Shown here: positions 14,986-23,748 of the stretch, piece after piece
Numbering within the stretch: position 1 is the stretch's first letter
How the letters are laid out: each line of letters starts with the position of its first letter
Source of the DNA: Hoeflea marina
GTDB lineage: Bacteria > Pseudomonadota > Alphaproteobacteria > Rhizobiales > Rhizobiaceae
DNA length: 64,000 nucleotides
Assembly: GCF_003182275.1 (NCBI RefSeq)
Contig: NZ_QGTR01000002.1
Coordinates: 786,237 to 850,236, forward strand
Direction: 5' to 3'
The notes under the pieces: generated by a model
The model's database searches: none
Seen by the model: the letters and a program-made list of their open reading frames with translations, nothing else
What the model was told of the DNA's origin: nothing
Translations under genes and position numbers: made by a program

Positions 14986-16011
14986 ATGAAAAGAACACTT
15001 TACGCCTCTGCGGCGATGGCGGCCCTGTTGCTTGCCGGTTCGGGTGCCGCCCGCGCCGAGAGCGTGACGCTCTATTGCAGCGCCGACGAGGCCTGGTGCC
15101 AGCTGATGGCGCGCGGCTTCGAGGAGGAAACCGGCATCACCGTCGACATGACCCGCAAGAGCTCCGGCGAGACCTTCGCCCAGGTCAAGGCCGAGAGCGC
15201 CAATCCGAAGGGCGATATCTGGTGGGGCGGCACCGGCGACCCGCACCTGCAGGCGGCCGAGGAAGGCCTGACCGAGGCCTATGTCTCGCCCATGCGCAGC
15301 GAGCTCAATGACTGGGCGGTTCGCCAGGCGGAATCGGCGGGCGACCGCACCATCGGCATCTATTCCGGCGCGCTCGGCTTCGGCTACAACAAGAACCTGC
15401 TGGAAAAGAACAACCTCCCGGTGCCGGCCTGCTGGAAGGACCTGACCAAGCCCGAATACAAGGGCCACATCCAGATCGCCAACCCGAACTCCTCGGGCAC
15501 GGCCTACACCACGCTCGCCACCATGGTGCAGCTTTTCGGCGAGGAGGGCGGCTTCGACTACATGAAGGCGCTGCACAAGAACATCAATCAGTACACCAAG
15601 TCCGGCTCGGCGCCGATCAAGGCGGCTGGGCTGGGCGAGAACACCATCGGCATCGTCTTCATGCATGACGCCGTCGCCCAGACGGCCAGCGGCTTCCCGA
15701 TCGTTACCGTCGCCCCCTGCGAGGGCACGGGCTACGAAATCGGCTCGATGTCGCTGATCTCGGGCGCCCGCCATATGGACGCGGCCAAGAAGTTCTATGA
15801 CTGGGCGCTGACGGCAGAGGTGCAGTCGCGCGCCAAGGATGTGAAGTCCTTCCAGGTCCCGTCCAACAAGAACGCCACCCAGTCGGAAATGGCGCCGGAT
15901 CTCTCGTCGATCAAGCTGATCGATTACGATTTCAAGAAATACGGCTCCTCCGACGAGCGCAAGCGGCTGTTGCAAAAGTGGGATGAAGACGTCTCCACGC
16001 TGCCGCAATAG
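14986..16011 (+). CDS. AfuA/FbpA-type ABC transporter substrate-binding protein
   Basis: 341 residues. The start at 14986 has GGGAGGA upstream and a clean Sec signal peptide with cleavage after ARA (about residue 24). The mature part belongs to the COG1840 group of binding proteins (ferric iron, hexose phosphates, 2-aminoethylphosphonate, spermidine-like): SVTLYCSADEAWCQLMARGF, then GDIWWGGTGDPHLQAAEEGL and GALGFGYNKNLL. The tyrosine pair of classical ferric FbpA is not evident. With the Pho-box-like site upstream, an organophosphate ligand is at least as plausible as iron. It is the first gene of a three-gene operon with a fused permease and an ATPase. Confidence 0.8.
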   Translation: MKRTLYASAAMAALLLAGSGAARAESVTLYCSADEAWCQLMARGFEEETGITVDMTRKSSGETFAQVKAESANPKGDIWWGGTGDPHLQAAEEGLTEAYVSPMRSELNDWAVRQAESAGDRTIGIYSGALGFGYNKNLLEKNNLPVPACWKDLTKPEYKGHIQIANPNSSGTAYTTLATMVQLFGEEGGFDYMKALHKNINQYTKSGSAPIKAAGLGENTIGIVFMHDAVAQTASGFPIVTVAPCEGTGYEIGSMSLISGARHMDAAKKFYDWALTAEVQSRAKDVKSFQVPSNKNATQSEMAPDLSSIKLIDYDFKKYGSSDERKRLLQKWDEDVSTLPQ

Positions 16012-16014
16012 ACT

Positions 16015-18300
16015 GTGAAGCGACACCGCAAGGACCACCTCCTGCATCCGACCGTCGTCCTGTGGATGGCGGTCGGGTGGCTCGGCTTCGCCGTGCTGCC
16101 CTGGTACGGGCTGGAGAGCAATTTCTTCGCCTTCGGCTGGCTGTCCCGCGGCTATCCCATGGAGCCCGAGCTGGCGCCGGCGCTGTTTCTTGTCGGCCAG
16201 GGCAAGACGCCCTGGCTGGCGCCCATGGCCTTGCTGCTGGCGCTGCCGCTCCTGGCCTGGCGGCGGCAGAAGAGCGACCCGTTCTTCGCCACACTCCTGA
16301 TCACCGTCGGCGCGCTGGGCCTCGTCTGGTTCTTCCTGCAGGGCTACGGCATCGGCCTGCGCGGCTGGCGCTTCGAGTGGATGACCGCGCTGTTCGGCGA
16401 GCTCGGCGACCGTCAGTTCGGCATGGGCTACGGCGCCTTGCTGGTGGGCGGCTCCTTCCTTTTCCTCATGTCGCTCGGCATCGCCGCCCGCGGCGCGGTC
16501 GGCGGCGATGTCTTCGTCGTCAGCTCCATCGTCTTCGTCGTCGCCATGGTCACGCTGTTCATCTTCGTGCCGATCCTGCAGATGCTGGCCAACGCCATGC
16601 TCACCGACAAGGGCGGCTATTCGCTGGGCTCCTTCGGCGGAAAGCTGTTTGCCGCCAGGCTCTGGGGCCTCGACTGCCTGTCGGGATCGGGACGCTGCGG
16701 GGTGGCATGGAATTCGCTGTTCCTCGCGATCGTCGTCGGCATCGTCACCACACTGCTGGGACTGGTCTTCGCGCTCGTCGCCACGCGGACGAGCATGGGC
16801 TTCCGCAACGCCCTTCGCGCGCTCACCGTGCTGCCGATCATCACTCCGCCCTTCGTGATCGGCCTTGCCATCATCCTGCTCTTCGGACTTTCCGGGGCCG
16901 TCAACCAGGGCCTTGCGGAGGTCTTCGGCTATCAGCCGACCCGCTGGGTCTATGGCCTTCCCGGCCTGCTGATCGCCCAGGTGCTGGCGTTCACGCCGAT
17001 CGCCTTTCTGGTTCTCATCGGCGTCGTCGAGGGAGTCAGCCCGTCGATGGAGGAGGCGGCGCAGACTCTGCGCGCCAACCGCTGGCAGACCTTCGTCCAT
17101 GTCACCCTGCCGCTGATACGGCCCGGCCTTGCCAACGCCTTCCTGCTCGGCTTCATCGAGAGCATGGCCGATTTCGGCAACCCGCTGGTGCTGGGCGGCA
17201 ATTTCGACGTGCTGTCGACGGAGATCTTCTTCGCCATCGTCGGCGCGCAGTACGACCAGGCCCAGGCAGCGGTGCTGGCGCTGGTGCTGCTCGCCTTCAC
17301 GCTGACGGCGTTCTATGCGCAGCGCTTCTGGCTCGGCAAGAAGTCCTACACCACCGTGTCCGGCAAGGGTGACGCCGGCGTGCATCCGCCGCTGCCGCGG
17401 CCGGTGGCGCTCGCCATCTTCACCATCGCCGGCCTCTGGATCGTCTTCACGGTCATTGTCTACGCCACCATCTTCTACGCCAGCTTCGTCAGGCTCTGGG
17501 GCATCGACAATTCGCTGACGCTCGCCCACTACATCCAGGCCTTCTCCGTAGGCTGGAACGAATTCGGCATCCACTGGTCGGGTTCGGCCTGGAGTTCCTT
17601 CTTCACCACGATCATGATTTCGCTGATCTCGGCGCCGCTGACCGCCGTCATCGGGCTGATAACCGCCTATCTGCTGGTCCGGCAGAATTTCCGCGGCAAG
17701 CAGGGTTTCGAGTTCGGCACCATGCTCTCCTTCGCCATTCCCGGCACGGTGATCGGCGTCTCCTATGTCATCGCCTTCAACGTGCCGCCGATCGAGCTCA
17801 CCGGCACCGGCATCATCCTGGTGCTGTCCTTCATCTTCCGCAACATGCCGGTGGGTGTGAGGGCAGGGGTGGCCTCGATGTCGCAGCTGGACAAGAGCCT
17901 CGACGAGGCGGCGCTGACGCTGGGCGCCAACTCGTTCCAGACCTTCCGCAAGGTTATTTTGCCGCTCTTGCGGCCGGCGATTCTCGCGGCGCTGGTCTAT
18001 TCCTTCGTCCGCGCCATGACGGCGATCAGCGCCGTGATCTTCCTCGTCTCGGCGCGCTACGACATGGCCACCAGCTACATCGTCGGCCGCGTCGAGAACA
18101 ATGAGTACGGCATCGCCATCGCCTATGCGACCATGATGATCTTCGTCATGCTCGTCGTCATCGGGCTGATGCAGCTCGCCGTCGGTCGCCGCGACATCGG
18201 CCGGCGCGACATCGGCGGCGATCCGCAGAAGGCGGGCTGGCGCTCCAATGTCAGCCTGCCCGCGGGCGGCGCCAATCAAGCCATCGCAGGAGGCGGTTGA
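16015..18300 (+). CDS. ABC transporter permease with two fused transmembrane domains (AfuB/FbpB type)
   Basis: 761 residues. It starts at a GTG 3 bases after the upstream stop with no clear ribosome site, so it probably depends on coupling. Two binding-protein-dependent permease domains are visible, each with an EAA loop: EEAAQTLRANRWQTFVHVTL in the first half and DEAALTLGANSFQTFRKVIL in the second. An extra ~190-residue N-terminal region with several membrane segments precedes them, making it longer than the usual ~550-residue FbpB. The C-terminus has a small repeat (GRRDIGRRDIGGD). One polypeptide supplies both halves of the channel for the AfuA/AfuC proteins. Confidence 0.85.
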   Translation: MKRHRKDHLLHPTVVLWMAVGWLGFAVLPWYGLESNFFAFGWLSRGYPMEPELAPALFLVGQGKTPWLAPMALLLALPLLAWRRQKSDPFFATLLITVGALGLVWFFLQGYGIGLRGWRFEWMTALFGELGDRQFGMGYGALLVGGSFLFLMSLGIAARGAVGGDVFVVSSIVFVVAMVTLFIFVPILQMLANAMLTDKGGYSLGSFGGKLFAARLWGLDCLSGSGRCGVAWNSLFLAIVVGIVTTLLGLVFALVATRTSMGFRNALRALTVLPIITPPFVIGLAIILLFGLSGAVNQGLAEVFGYQPTRWVYGLPGLLIAQVLAFTPIAFLVLIGVVEGVSPSMEEAAQTLRANRWQTFVHVTLPLIRPGLANAFLLGFIESMADFGNPLVLGGNFDVLSTEIFFAIVGAQYDQAQAAVLALVLLAFTLTAFYAQRFWLGKKSYTTVSGKGDAGVHPPLPRPVALAIFTIAGLWIVFTVIVYATIFYASFVRLWGIDNSLTLAHYIQAFSVGWNEFGIHWSGSAWSSFFTTIMISLISAPLTAVIGLITAYLLVRQNFRGKQGFEFGTMLSFAIPGTVIGVSYVIAFNVPPIELTGTGIILVLSFIFRNMPVGVRAGVASMSQLDKSLDEAALTLGANSFQTFRKVILPLLRPAILAALVYSFVRAMTAISAVIFLVSARYDMATSYIVGRVENNEYGIAIAYATMMIFVMLVVIGLMQLAVGRRDIGRRDIGGDPQKAGWRSNVSLPAGGANQAIAGGG

Positions 18301-19377
18301 ATGACTGACATCAAGGGCAAGGCTGCCTCTGTCGAGTTCCGGAACGTCACCAAGGTCTATCCCAATGCCAGGGTGGCGGCGGTGGACCAGGTCTCGCTGT
18401 TCGTCGAGCCGGGCAGGCTGGTGACGCTGCTCGGTCCCTCGGGCTGCGGCAAGACCACCACTTTGCGGATGATCGCCGGGCTGGAGATGGTGACCAGCGG
18501 CCAGATCCTGATCGGCGGCGAGGACGTGTCCGCGCTGCCCGCCACCGATCGCGACGTCTCCATGGTGTTCCAGTCCTATGCGCTGTTTCCGCATATGAGC
18601 GTGCGCGAGAATGTCGAGTTCGGGCTGAAATTCTCGGGTTTCGCCAAACAGGAGATCGGCGATCGCGCCATCGCCGGGCTGAAGCTTGTCGGCCTCGACG
18701 GTTTTGGCGAGCGGTTGCCGAGCCAGCTCTCGGGCGGCCAGCAACAGCGCGTCGCCGTTGCCCGCGCCCTGGTGCTCGAGCCGCAGGTGCTGCTCTTCGA
18801 CGAGCCGCTCTCCAATCTCGACGCCAAGCTCCGGCGCCATGTGCGCGAGGAGATCCGCGAGATCCAGCAGACGCTGGGGCTGACCGTGGTCTATGTCACC
18901 CATGACCAGGAGGAGGCGCTGGCGGTCTCCGACCGCATCATCGTCATGAACAACGCCGTCATCGCCCAGGAGGGCACGCCGCGCGATCTCTACGATGCGC
19001 CGGCGAGCGCCTTCGTCGCCGACTTCATCGGCGAGGCCAATCTGCTCGACTGCGAGATCCGCAGGGTGGACGGCGAGACCGCCACCGTCGCGCTCGGACC
19101 GGTGACGCTGTCGCTGGCTGCGCGCGGCCTGCCCGTCGGTCCCGGGCGGCTTGCCATCCGCCCCGACCGCATCGAGATCGCGCCGGCGGGCACCCCCAAC
19201 AGCCTGCCCGCCACGCTGAAGAAGGTTACCTATGCCGGCAGCCATCTCGAATGCGTCGTCCAGAGCGGGGCCGGCGAGATCTTCGCCATCTGCGGCGATG
19301 TCGACGCCCCGATCAAGGCCGGCGACGCGGTCGGGCTGAGCTTCCCCGCGCGCGGGCCGGTGCTGATCGTGCCGTGA
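18301..19377 (+). CDS. ABC transporter ATP-binding protein (AfuC/PotA/FbpC type)
   Basis: 358 residues. ATP-binding core: Walker A LGPSGCGKTTTLRM (~42-55), Q-loop FQSYALFPHMSV, signature LSGGQQQRVAVARAL, Walker B LLFDEPLSNLDAKL and switch VYVTHDQEEAL. The last ~110 residues form a TOBE/MOP-like regulatory domain (RLAIRPDRIEIAPAG). The ATG follows the permease stop without a gap and has GGAGG upstream. It powers the importer encoded by the two preceding genes. The sequence alone does not separate iron, polyamine and phosphate-ester transporters. Confidence 0.88.
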   Translation: MTDIKGKAASVEFRNVTKVYPNARVAAVDQVSLFVEPGRLVTLLGPSGCGKTTTLRMIAGLEMVTSGQILIGGEDVSALPATDRDVSMVFQSYALFPHMSVRENVEFGLKFSGFAKQEIGDRAIAGLKLVGLDGFGERLPSQLSGGQQQRVAVARALVLEPQVLLFDEPLSNLDAKLRRHVREEIREIQQTLGLTVVYVTHDQEEALAVSDRIIVMNNAVIAQEGTPRDLYDAPASAFVADFIGEANLLDCEIRRVDGETATVALGPVTLSLAARGLPVGPGRLAIRPDRIEIAPAGTPNSLPATLKKVTYAGSHLECVVQSGAGEIFAICGDVDAPIKAGDAVGLSFPARGPVLIVP

Positions 19378-19435
19378 GGGCACTTCCATAGACAGAGAGA
19401 TATCAGGCGCAGAGACTGAGCCTTTGCAGCAAGGC

Positions 19436-20539
19436 CTATCCGCCGCTGTCGGTCAGCCCACCCAGCCAATAGCGCGCATGACGACGCTCTCCGGTCCGCG
19501 TCAAGGCCCCTTTCAGGACCAGGTCGGCAAGATCGCGGGTTGCCGTGGGGCGCGATGTTCCCGTGATGGCGATATATTTCTCGGCGCTCAGGCCGCCCTT
19601 GAAGCCGTCCGGTCCTTCACGGAACATCCGCGCAATCGCCTTTTCCTGCCGCTCGTTCAATTGCCCGCGCAAGCGGACATAGAGTTTCGTCTTGGCGATC
19701 AGGTGCTCGATCAGGCTGAGGGAATAGTCTTGCGCCTTCAGGATTGTCTTCGCGAAATACACGAGCCAGACGGTGATCTCCGGGGCCTTGGTGTATTGTT
19801 GCAAATTGAGATAGTAGGCCTTTCTGTCGGCCTGGATCGTATGCGACAGCGCCAGTAGGGTTGGATGTCCCAGGCTTTGCGAGAGCGCCTTTTCCGCGAT
19901 GGCCCGACCGATACGCCCGTTCCCGTCTAAGAACGGATGGATGGATTCGAAATAGAGATGCGCGATTCCTGCCCGGGTGACCGGCGGCAGCGCCCCACTG
20001 CCATTGAACCAGTCAAGAAACCGGGCCATCTCGGCCTTCACCTGTCTGGAGGGTGGCGCTTCGAAGTGAATTCTGGCGTCGTAGTCGGCTCCCGACACGA
20101 TCTGCATTGGCTCGTCATGGGTCCGGTAGCGCCCGATATCGCCAAGATCCGTCCGCCCGCTTGTGACCATTTCGTGCCATTGGAACAACGCCAGATCACT
20201 CAGCGGATCGTCGAAGGTTTTGTACAGCGAAGTCATCATTTCGGCGATGCCCTGTTCGGCGGGCGTCGCCTTGCGGAAGGGGGCTCCCAGTCCGAAATTC
20301 CGTTTAATGGATGCCTGCACGGATTGACGATTGAGGATTTCGCCCTCGATCTCCGACGTCTTGACGGCCTCGGTGCTGATAAGCTCGACGATCAGATCAT
20401 CTTTCTGGCTGTCACTGACATGTTTCAGCGCGCCCACGACAATGCCTGACTGGCGCTGAAACTGCGCCTCCAATGGGGCGAGCGCCGCGCTGTCATGGGT
20501 AAATTGCGGCCAATCCGGATGCTGCCAGTTCCAGGGCAT
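19436..20539 (-). CDS. Fic family AMPylase with N-terminal inhibitory helix and C-terminal winged-helix region
   Basis: 367 residues. The N-terminus (WNWQHPDWPQFTHDSAAL) is the DUF4172 domain found on one Fic group. The inhibitory motif (S/T)xxxE(G/N) is present as TSEIEG (61-66), making this a class II, self-inhibited Fic. The full catalytic motif HPFLDGNGRIGR (201-212) predicts AMP transfer onto a target hydroxyl. The C-terminal ~60 residues (GLSAEKYIAITGTSRPTATR) look like a winged helix, possibly DNA-binding. Directly upstream are two copies of an operator-like palindrome, suggesting autoregulation. The gene is less GC-rich than its neighbours and may be acquired. Target protein unknown. 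Confidence 0.88.
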   Translation of the reverse strand: MPWNWQHPDWPQFTHDSAALAPLEAQFQRQSGIVVGALKHVSDSQKDDLIVELISTEAVKTSEIEGEILNRQSVQASIKRNFGLGAPFRKATPAEQGIAEMMTSLYKTFDDPLSDLALFQWHEMVTSGRTDLGDIGRYRTHDEPMQIVSGADYDARIHFEAPPSRQVKAEMARFLDWFNGSGALPPVTRAGIAHLYFESIHPFLDGNGRIGRAIAEKALSQSLGHPTLLALSHTIQADRKAYYLNLQQYTKAPEITVWLVYFAKTILKAQDYSLSLIEHLIAKTKLYVRLRGQLNERQEKAIARMFREGPDGFKGGLSAEKYIAITGTSRPTATRDLADLVLKGALTRTGERRHARYWLGGLTDSGG

Positions 20540-20543
20540 GAGC

Positions 20544-20607
20544 TATAGAAGTCCTTTCTATAACTCATCATACCGCATTTTCATGATCGATAGAACCGGT
20601 TTCTATA
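20544..20607 (-). promoter_or_regulatory. Fic promoter region with two operator-like palindromes
   Basis: Two palindromes of the form (T/G)ATAGAA-N5-TTCTATA lie at 20544-20562 and 20589-20607, 45 bp apart, and both continue into the identical ACTCAT. The first ends 5 bases from the Fic start codon. TATGAT on the minus strand (20572-20567) between them is a candidate -10, so one palindrome would cover the transcription start and the other the -35 region. This is the layout of a repressed, autoregulated promoter. Confidence 0.6.
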
Positions 20608-20702
20608 ACTCATGCTGCGATGTCGATTTGCCCAAAAACCCTGTGGGACCAGCCGCATGCCGGTCATTTGTGAATCAGTCCGGCAAGGAGTTCAAGCAGC
20701 TT

Positions 20703-21494
20703 CTACTTGACGAAATGCCGGTGGGCGATCTCGGCGATTGCGTCGTAGACGCCGGGTGCTCCCGCCAGCACCATCGTGCCCGACATCAGCACTGTCTCCG
20801 GATCCGGCTCGACGATTCTGCCGCCGGCTTCCTCGATCATCAGCAATCCAGCCAAACAATCCCAGGAGTTCATGTGCTCCTCGATATAGCCGATCAATCG
20901 GCCTGCGGCGACATAGGACAGCATCAGCCCACCCGAAGCATTGCGGAAGAAGATGCCGCCGGCATCCATGAGGTCGGCGATTATCGGTACGATGCCGCGC
21001 GGATTCTTGCGGCCGGAGAAGCCGGTGCCGACCGAGCCGTCCGACAGGCTCACCGACTTCGACACCGCCATTCGCTTGCCGTTGACGAAGGCGCCGTGGC
21101 CGCGCATCGCCGAGAATGTCTCGCCCGAGCAGGGTTCGTTGATGGCGCCGATTTCGGTGCGGCCCTTGTAGGTGACCGCGATGATGACGCACCATTGCGG
21201 GATGCCGCGGACGAAGTTGGCCGTCCCGTCGATCGGGTCGATAACCCAGTCCCAGCCGGTCGTCCCGCGCTTTGGTGCATCTTCCTCGCCGACGATGCCG
21301 TCGTCGGGATAGGCCTTGGCGATCTCGGCGCGGACGAAGGCCTCGGTCTCCTTGTCGGCGTTCGACACCAGGTCCTGATGCCCCTTGCTCTCGATCGTCA
21401 GGCTGTCGATGGAGCCGAAGGCCTCGAGCGCACGGGCGCCGGCGGCTTTGGAAAGGGCGATGGCGAAATCGAGACGGGACGTGTCGAGAGTCAC
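20703..21494 (-). CDS. Inositol monophosphatase family protein (SuhB-like)
   Basis: 263 residues. Lithium-sensitive phosphatase motifs are complete: GEEDA (about 69-73, metal-binding Glu), WVIDPIDGTANFVRG (motif A, Asp residues) and SWDCLAGLLMIEEAGG (motif B). Substrate may be inositol-1-phosphate, histidinol phosphate, or a nucleotide bisphosphate; the family cannot be split by eye. It is distinct from the CysQ-type relative at 50965. Cytoplasmic. It stands alone, downstream of the Fic promoter region on the same strand. Confidence 0.85.
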   Translation of the reverse strand: MTLDTSRLDFAIALSKAAGARALEAFGSIDSLTIESKGHQDLVSNADKETEAFVRAEIAKAYPDDGIVGEEDAPKRGTTGWDWVIDPIDGTANFVRGIPQWCVIIAVTYKGRTEIGAINEPCSGETFSAMRGHGAFVNGKRMAVSKSVSLSDGSVGTGFSGRKNPRGIVPIIADLMDAGGIFFRNASGGLMLSYVAAGRLIGYIEEHMNSWDCLAGLLMIEEAGGRIVEPDPETVLMSGTMVLAGAPGVYDAIAEIAHRHFVK

Positions 21495-22234
21495 GGAAAG
21501 GTCCTTTGGGGCGGGATTCGGCTACGCGGAAAGCAGTGCCGACAATAGCCATGGCTTGTGTCATGTCCAGCATTGGGCAGGCGATTTCGGCGTGGAAAGA
21601 CGATGCGAGAGAGTCGAATGGCAGGCTGTAAATCAGCTATCCGGTCTGGACAGGATTTCTACCTCCCCCTTGAGGGCAGGTCGGAGAAGCGAGCGTAAGC
21701 GAAGCTGATCCGGGTGGGGGTCGCGAACCATCAGCGAGAGCCGAATCTGCGTTGGATCCCGGCACCCCCACCGGCTCTGTCCCGGCTCCGCCGGTCCAAT
21801 CGCCGTCCTGCGGACCCCCTCAAGGGGGAGGCAGGGTGCCGCGCTCTCCGCATTTCCACCTTTCCCCTTGTGGGAGAGGAAGCAATTTCAGCGTCTTGAC
21901 GCCTTCACCCCGGCCCGCGAGCCGGGGGACTCCTGGAGTGTCACCTCGAAAAGGAGTCTCTCAACGCGCTGACGCGCGGTGGCTGGGCCCCCGGCTCGGC
22001 GGCCGGGGCGACGGGTGAGGGTGCGGCGCGACGCGCTGGCTCGGAGTGTGTGGAGAAGCCCGCAGTGGTGCCTGACGTTCCTGCGGCCTCTCTCTTCGCC
22101 CTCATGCCGCCGGCGCCAAAGGGCGGCACGCTCTCTCTTCCGTCCCGGTCCGGCCACCTCCGAAATGTGTGAATCGCGTGGAGTTGGAGCCGCGGCGAAA
22201 CTCGGATAAGAAGCGCCGAACCACGGAGACCGAC
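21495..22234. repeat. 740-base spacer with degenerate palindromic intergenic repeats
   Basis: No gene is recognisable. From 21660 to about 21870 the spacer holds repeat-like blocks: CCTCCCCCTTGAGGG near 21662, CACCCCCACCGGCTCTGTCC near 21762 and CCCCCTCAAGGGGGAGG near 21816-21832, in the same style as the elements at 9781-10164. From 21900 to 22160 it is very GC-rich with pairs such as CCCCGGC/GCCGGGG. Presumably the molybdopterin gene's promoter is near its right end, but I cannot point to it. Confidence 0.5.
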
Positions 22235-22759
22235 ATGAAGATCGTTGCCCTGACCATTTCCGACCGCGCCAGCCGCGGCGAATACGAGGATCTGAGCGGT
22301 CCGGCCATGGAAGCCTGGCTGCGCAAAGTGATCGCCTCGGAGTGCGAGATCGTCCGCAAGATCATTCCCGACGGCATGCAGAGCGTGCGCGACGCGCTGA
22401 TCGCGCTCTGCGACGAGGACGGCGCCGATCTGGTGCTGACCACGGGCGGCACCGGACCGTCACCGCGCGATCTCACGCCCGAGGCTATGCGTGAGGTGAT
22501 CACCATGGAGCTTCCGGGCTTCGGTGAACTGATGCGGCGCGTGAGCTTCGAGGAAGTGCCGACCGCGATCCTGTCGCGGCAGACGGCCGGCGTGCGCGGC
22601 CGGACGCTGATCATCAACGTTCCCGGCAAGCCGGCGGCGATCGACACCTGCCTGACCGCCGTCTTCCCGGCCGTGCCCTATTGCCTGGATCTCATCGGCG
22701 CCGGCCGCATCGAGACGCGCGACGACGTGCTCAAGGCGTTCCGGCCGAAGGGGGCGTGA
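22235..22759 (+). CDS. mog: Molybdopterin adenylyltransferase (Mog/MoaB family)
   Basis: 174 residues. Motifs: LTISDRASRGEYEDLSGPA (7-25), the MPT-binding LTTGGTGPSPRDLTPEA (~69-85, with GGTG and Asp), and NVPGKPAAIDTCL near the C-terminus. This is the Mog pattern (adenylylation of molybdopterin before molybdate insertion) rather than the inactive MoaB pattern, judged mainly from PSPRDLTPEA. The ATG at 22235 has GGAG 8 bases upstream. Cytoplasmic. No other molybdenum cofactor genes are nearby. Confidence 0.88.
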   Translation: MKIVALTISDRASRGEYEDLSGPAMEAWLRKVIASECEIVRKIIPDGMQSVRDALIALCDEDGADLVLTTGGTGPSPRDLTPEAMREVITMELPGFGELMRRVSFEEVPTAILSRQTAGVRGRTLIINVPGKPAAIDTCLTAVFPAVPYCLDLIGAGRIETRDDVLKAFRPKGA

Positions 22760-22837
22760 GCCGCGCCCGGCGGCTGTGAGCGCAGCCTCCGGATCCCGCG
22801 GCAAATCCTTACTTCCGGCGTTGCCGACGGCGGCGGC

Positions 22838-23332
22838 TCAATTGCGGCGGAACGAGAAGCGCGACGTGTTGCGGGTCTGGCCGTCGACCTTGTCGATCAC
22901 GGTCAGCTCAAAACTGTTCTCGCCCGAGCGGGTCAACACCATCTGCGCGGCGCGGTCGCCGTTGACAGGTCCATTCCAGGCCACGGCCAGGTTGAGCCGC
23001 TGGCCCTTCACCGCGCCGCTGAGCCGCGCCGGACCGGTCTTCGATCCCGTGTAGGTACCGGTGACGCGGTTGCCATCGGTGGATTTGAGCTTCAGCCCGA
23101 GCGCCTGGCGGAACACCAGCAGGCCGCAGTTGCCGCTCATGGCCACGGTGCGCGAGGCGCCGTCGACCGACAGCTTGCAGGTCGCCGAGACATCTCCCAT
23201 CTTGGCGAGATAGGCCTTGCCCGACCCGGACCACTGGCCGGACAGGTCGGAGAAGAAGTCGCGGGTGGCAGCCTGGGCGGGCAGGGCCAGGGCGGCAAGC
23301 GACAGGGCGGCGGCGATCAGGGGGATTTTCAT
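22838..23332 (-). CDS. Exported protein of unknown function, EcfG-controlled
   Basis: 164 residues beginning MKIPLIAAALSLAALALP and ending the signal at AQAA, so it is exported to the periplasm or outer membrane. The mature protein (SDLSGQWSGSGKAYLAK, then CKLSVDGASRTVAMSGNC with two Cys) is rich in beta-strand patterns and may be a small lipocalin-like barrel; I do not recognise a named family. The exact EcfG promoter at 23383-23359 (minus) gives a leader of about 20 bases. It is divergent from the YqaE/DUF4112 unit, which has its own EcfG promoter, so the pair is probably a stress-induced envelope locus. Confidence 0.75.
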   Translation of the reverse strand: MKIPLIAAALSLAALALPAQAATRDFFSDLSGQWSGSGKAYLAKMGDVSATCKLSVDGASRTVAMSGNCGLLVFRQALGLKLKSTDGNRVTGTYTGSKTGPARLSGAVKGQRLNLAVAWNGPVNGDRAAQMVLTRSGENSFELTVIDKVDGQTRNTSRFSFRRN

Positions 23333-23358
23333 ATGTGGGAACCTCATGTTGCGCAGAC

Positions 23359-23383
23359 AACGCCAGGGCCGGCAAGATGTTCC
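23359..23383 (-). promoter_or_regulatory. EcfG-type promoter for the exported protein gene
   Basis: Minus strand GGAAC (23383-23379), 16-base spacer, CGTT (23362-23359): an exact match to the general-stress consensus, 27 bases before the start codon. Confidence 0.75.
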
Positions 23384-23521
23384 GTCCGTCGAGGCGCACG
23401 GACGGCACCTCGCACAAGGACCAGCAGATCCTTGGGACAGGCCTGAGTATGACGGGTCCGACGGTTCCCGGACTTGACTAGGACTGGATGCCAATAGGCA
23501 GTGTCTGCGATTGGCTGCCGC

Positions 23522-23546
23522 GGAACCCTTTGCGGCTCGACACGTT
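23522..23546 (+). promoter_or_regulatory. EcfG-type promoter for the YqaE/DUF4112 genes
   Basis: Plus strand GGAAC (23522-23526), 16-base spacer, CGTT (23543-23546): an exact consensus match, 44 bases before the YqaE start codon. It is divergent from the promoter at 23359-23383. Confidence 0.75.
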
Positions 23547-23589
23547 CAGCCTGCGAGCCCCGAATTTTTGCAAGACAGGCAACCCACCC

Positions 23590-23748
23590 ATGGATCTCGT
23601 TCGCATTCTCATCGCCATCCTGCTGCCGCCGCTCGGCGTGTTCCTTCAGGAGGGCCTCGGCAAGCATTTCTGGATCAATCTGCTGCTGACGCTGCTCGGC
23701 TACATTCCGGGCATCGTCCACGCCGTCTGGATCATCGCACGCCGATGA
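23590..23748 (+). CDS. YqaE/Pmp3 family small membrane protein
   Basis: 52 residues, almost entirely two membrane helices. VRILIAILLPPLGVFLQEG and WINLLLTLLGYIPGIVHAVW are the family signature (PPLGVFL, then GYIPGIVHA). Pmp3-like proteolipids are associated with membrane potential and salt or cold stress in many organisms. The ATG at 23590 is chosen because the protein then has the usual family length; the longer frame upstream contains the promoter. Its stop overlaps the DUF4112 start (ATGA at 23745-23748). EcfG control fits a stress role. Confidence 0.9.
   Translation: MDLVRILIAILLPPLGVFLQEGLGKHFWINLLLTLLGYIPGIVHAVWIIARR

Noticed and set aside
14986-19377. Ferric iron importer as a firm call for the AfuABC-type genes
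   Set aside because: Ligand residues for iron are not evident, related systems carry phosphate esters or phosphonates, and a Pho-box-like site is upstream. The ligand is left open.
14959-19389. A 1476-codon open frame on the minus strand opposite the AfuABC-type operon
   Set aside because: It mirrors three well-supported genes, is extremely rich in Asp, Gly, Arg and His from antisense GC-rich codons, and shows no domain. It is a composition artefact.
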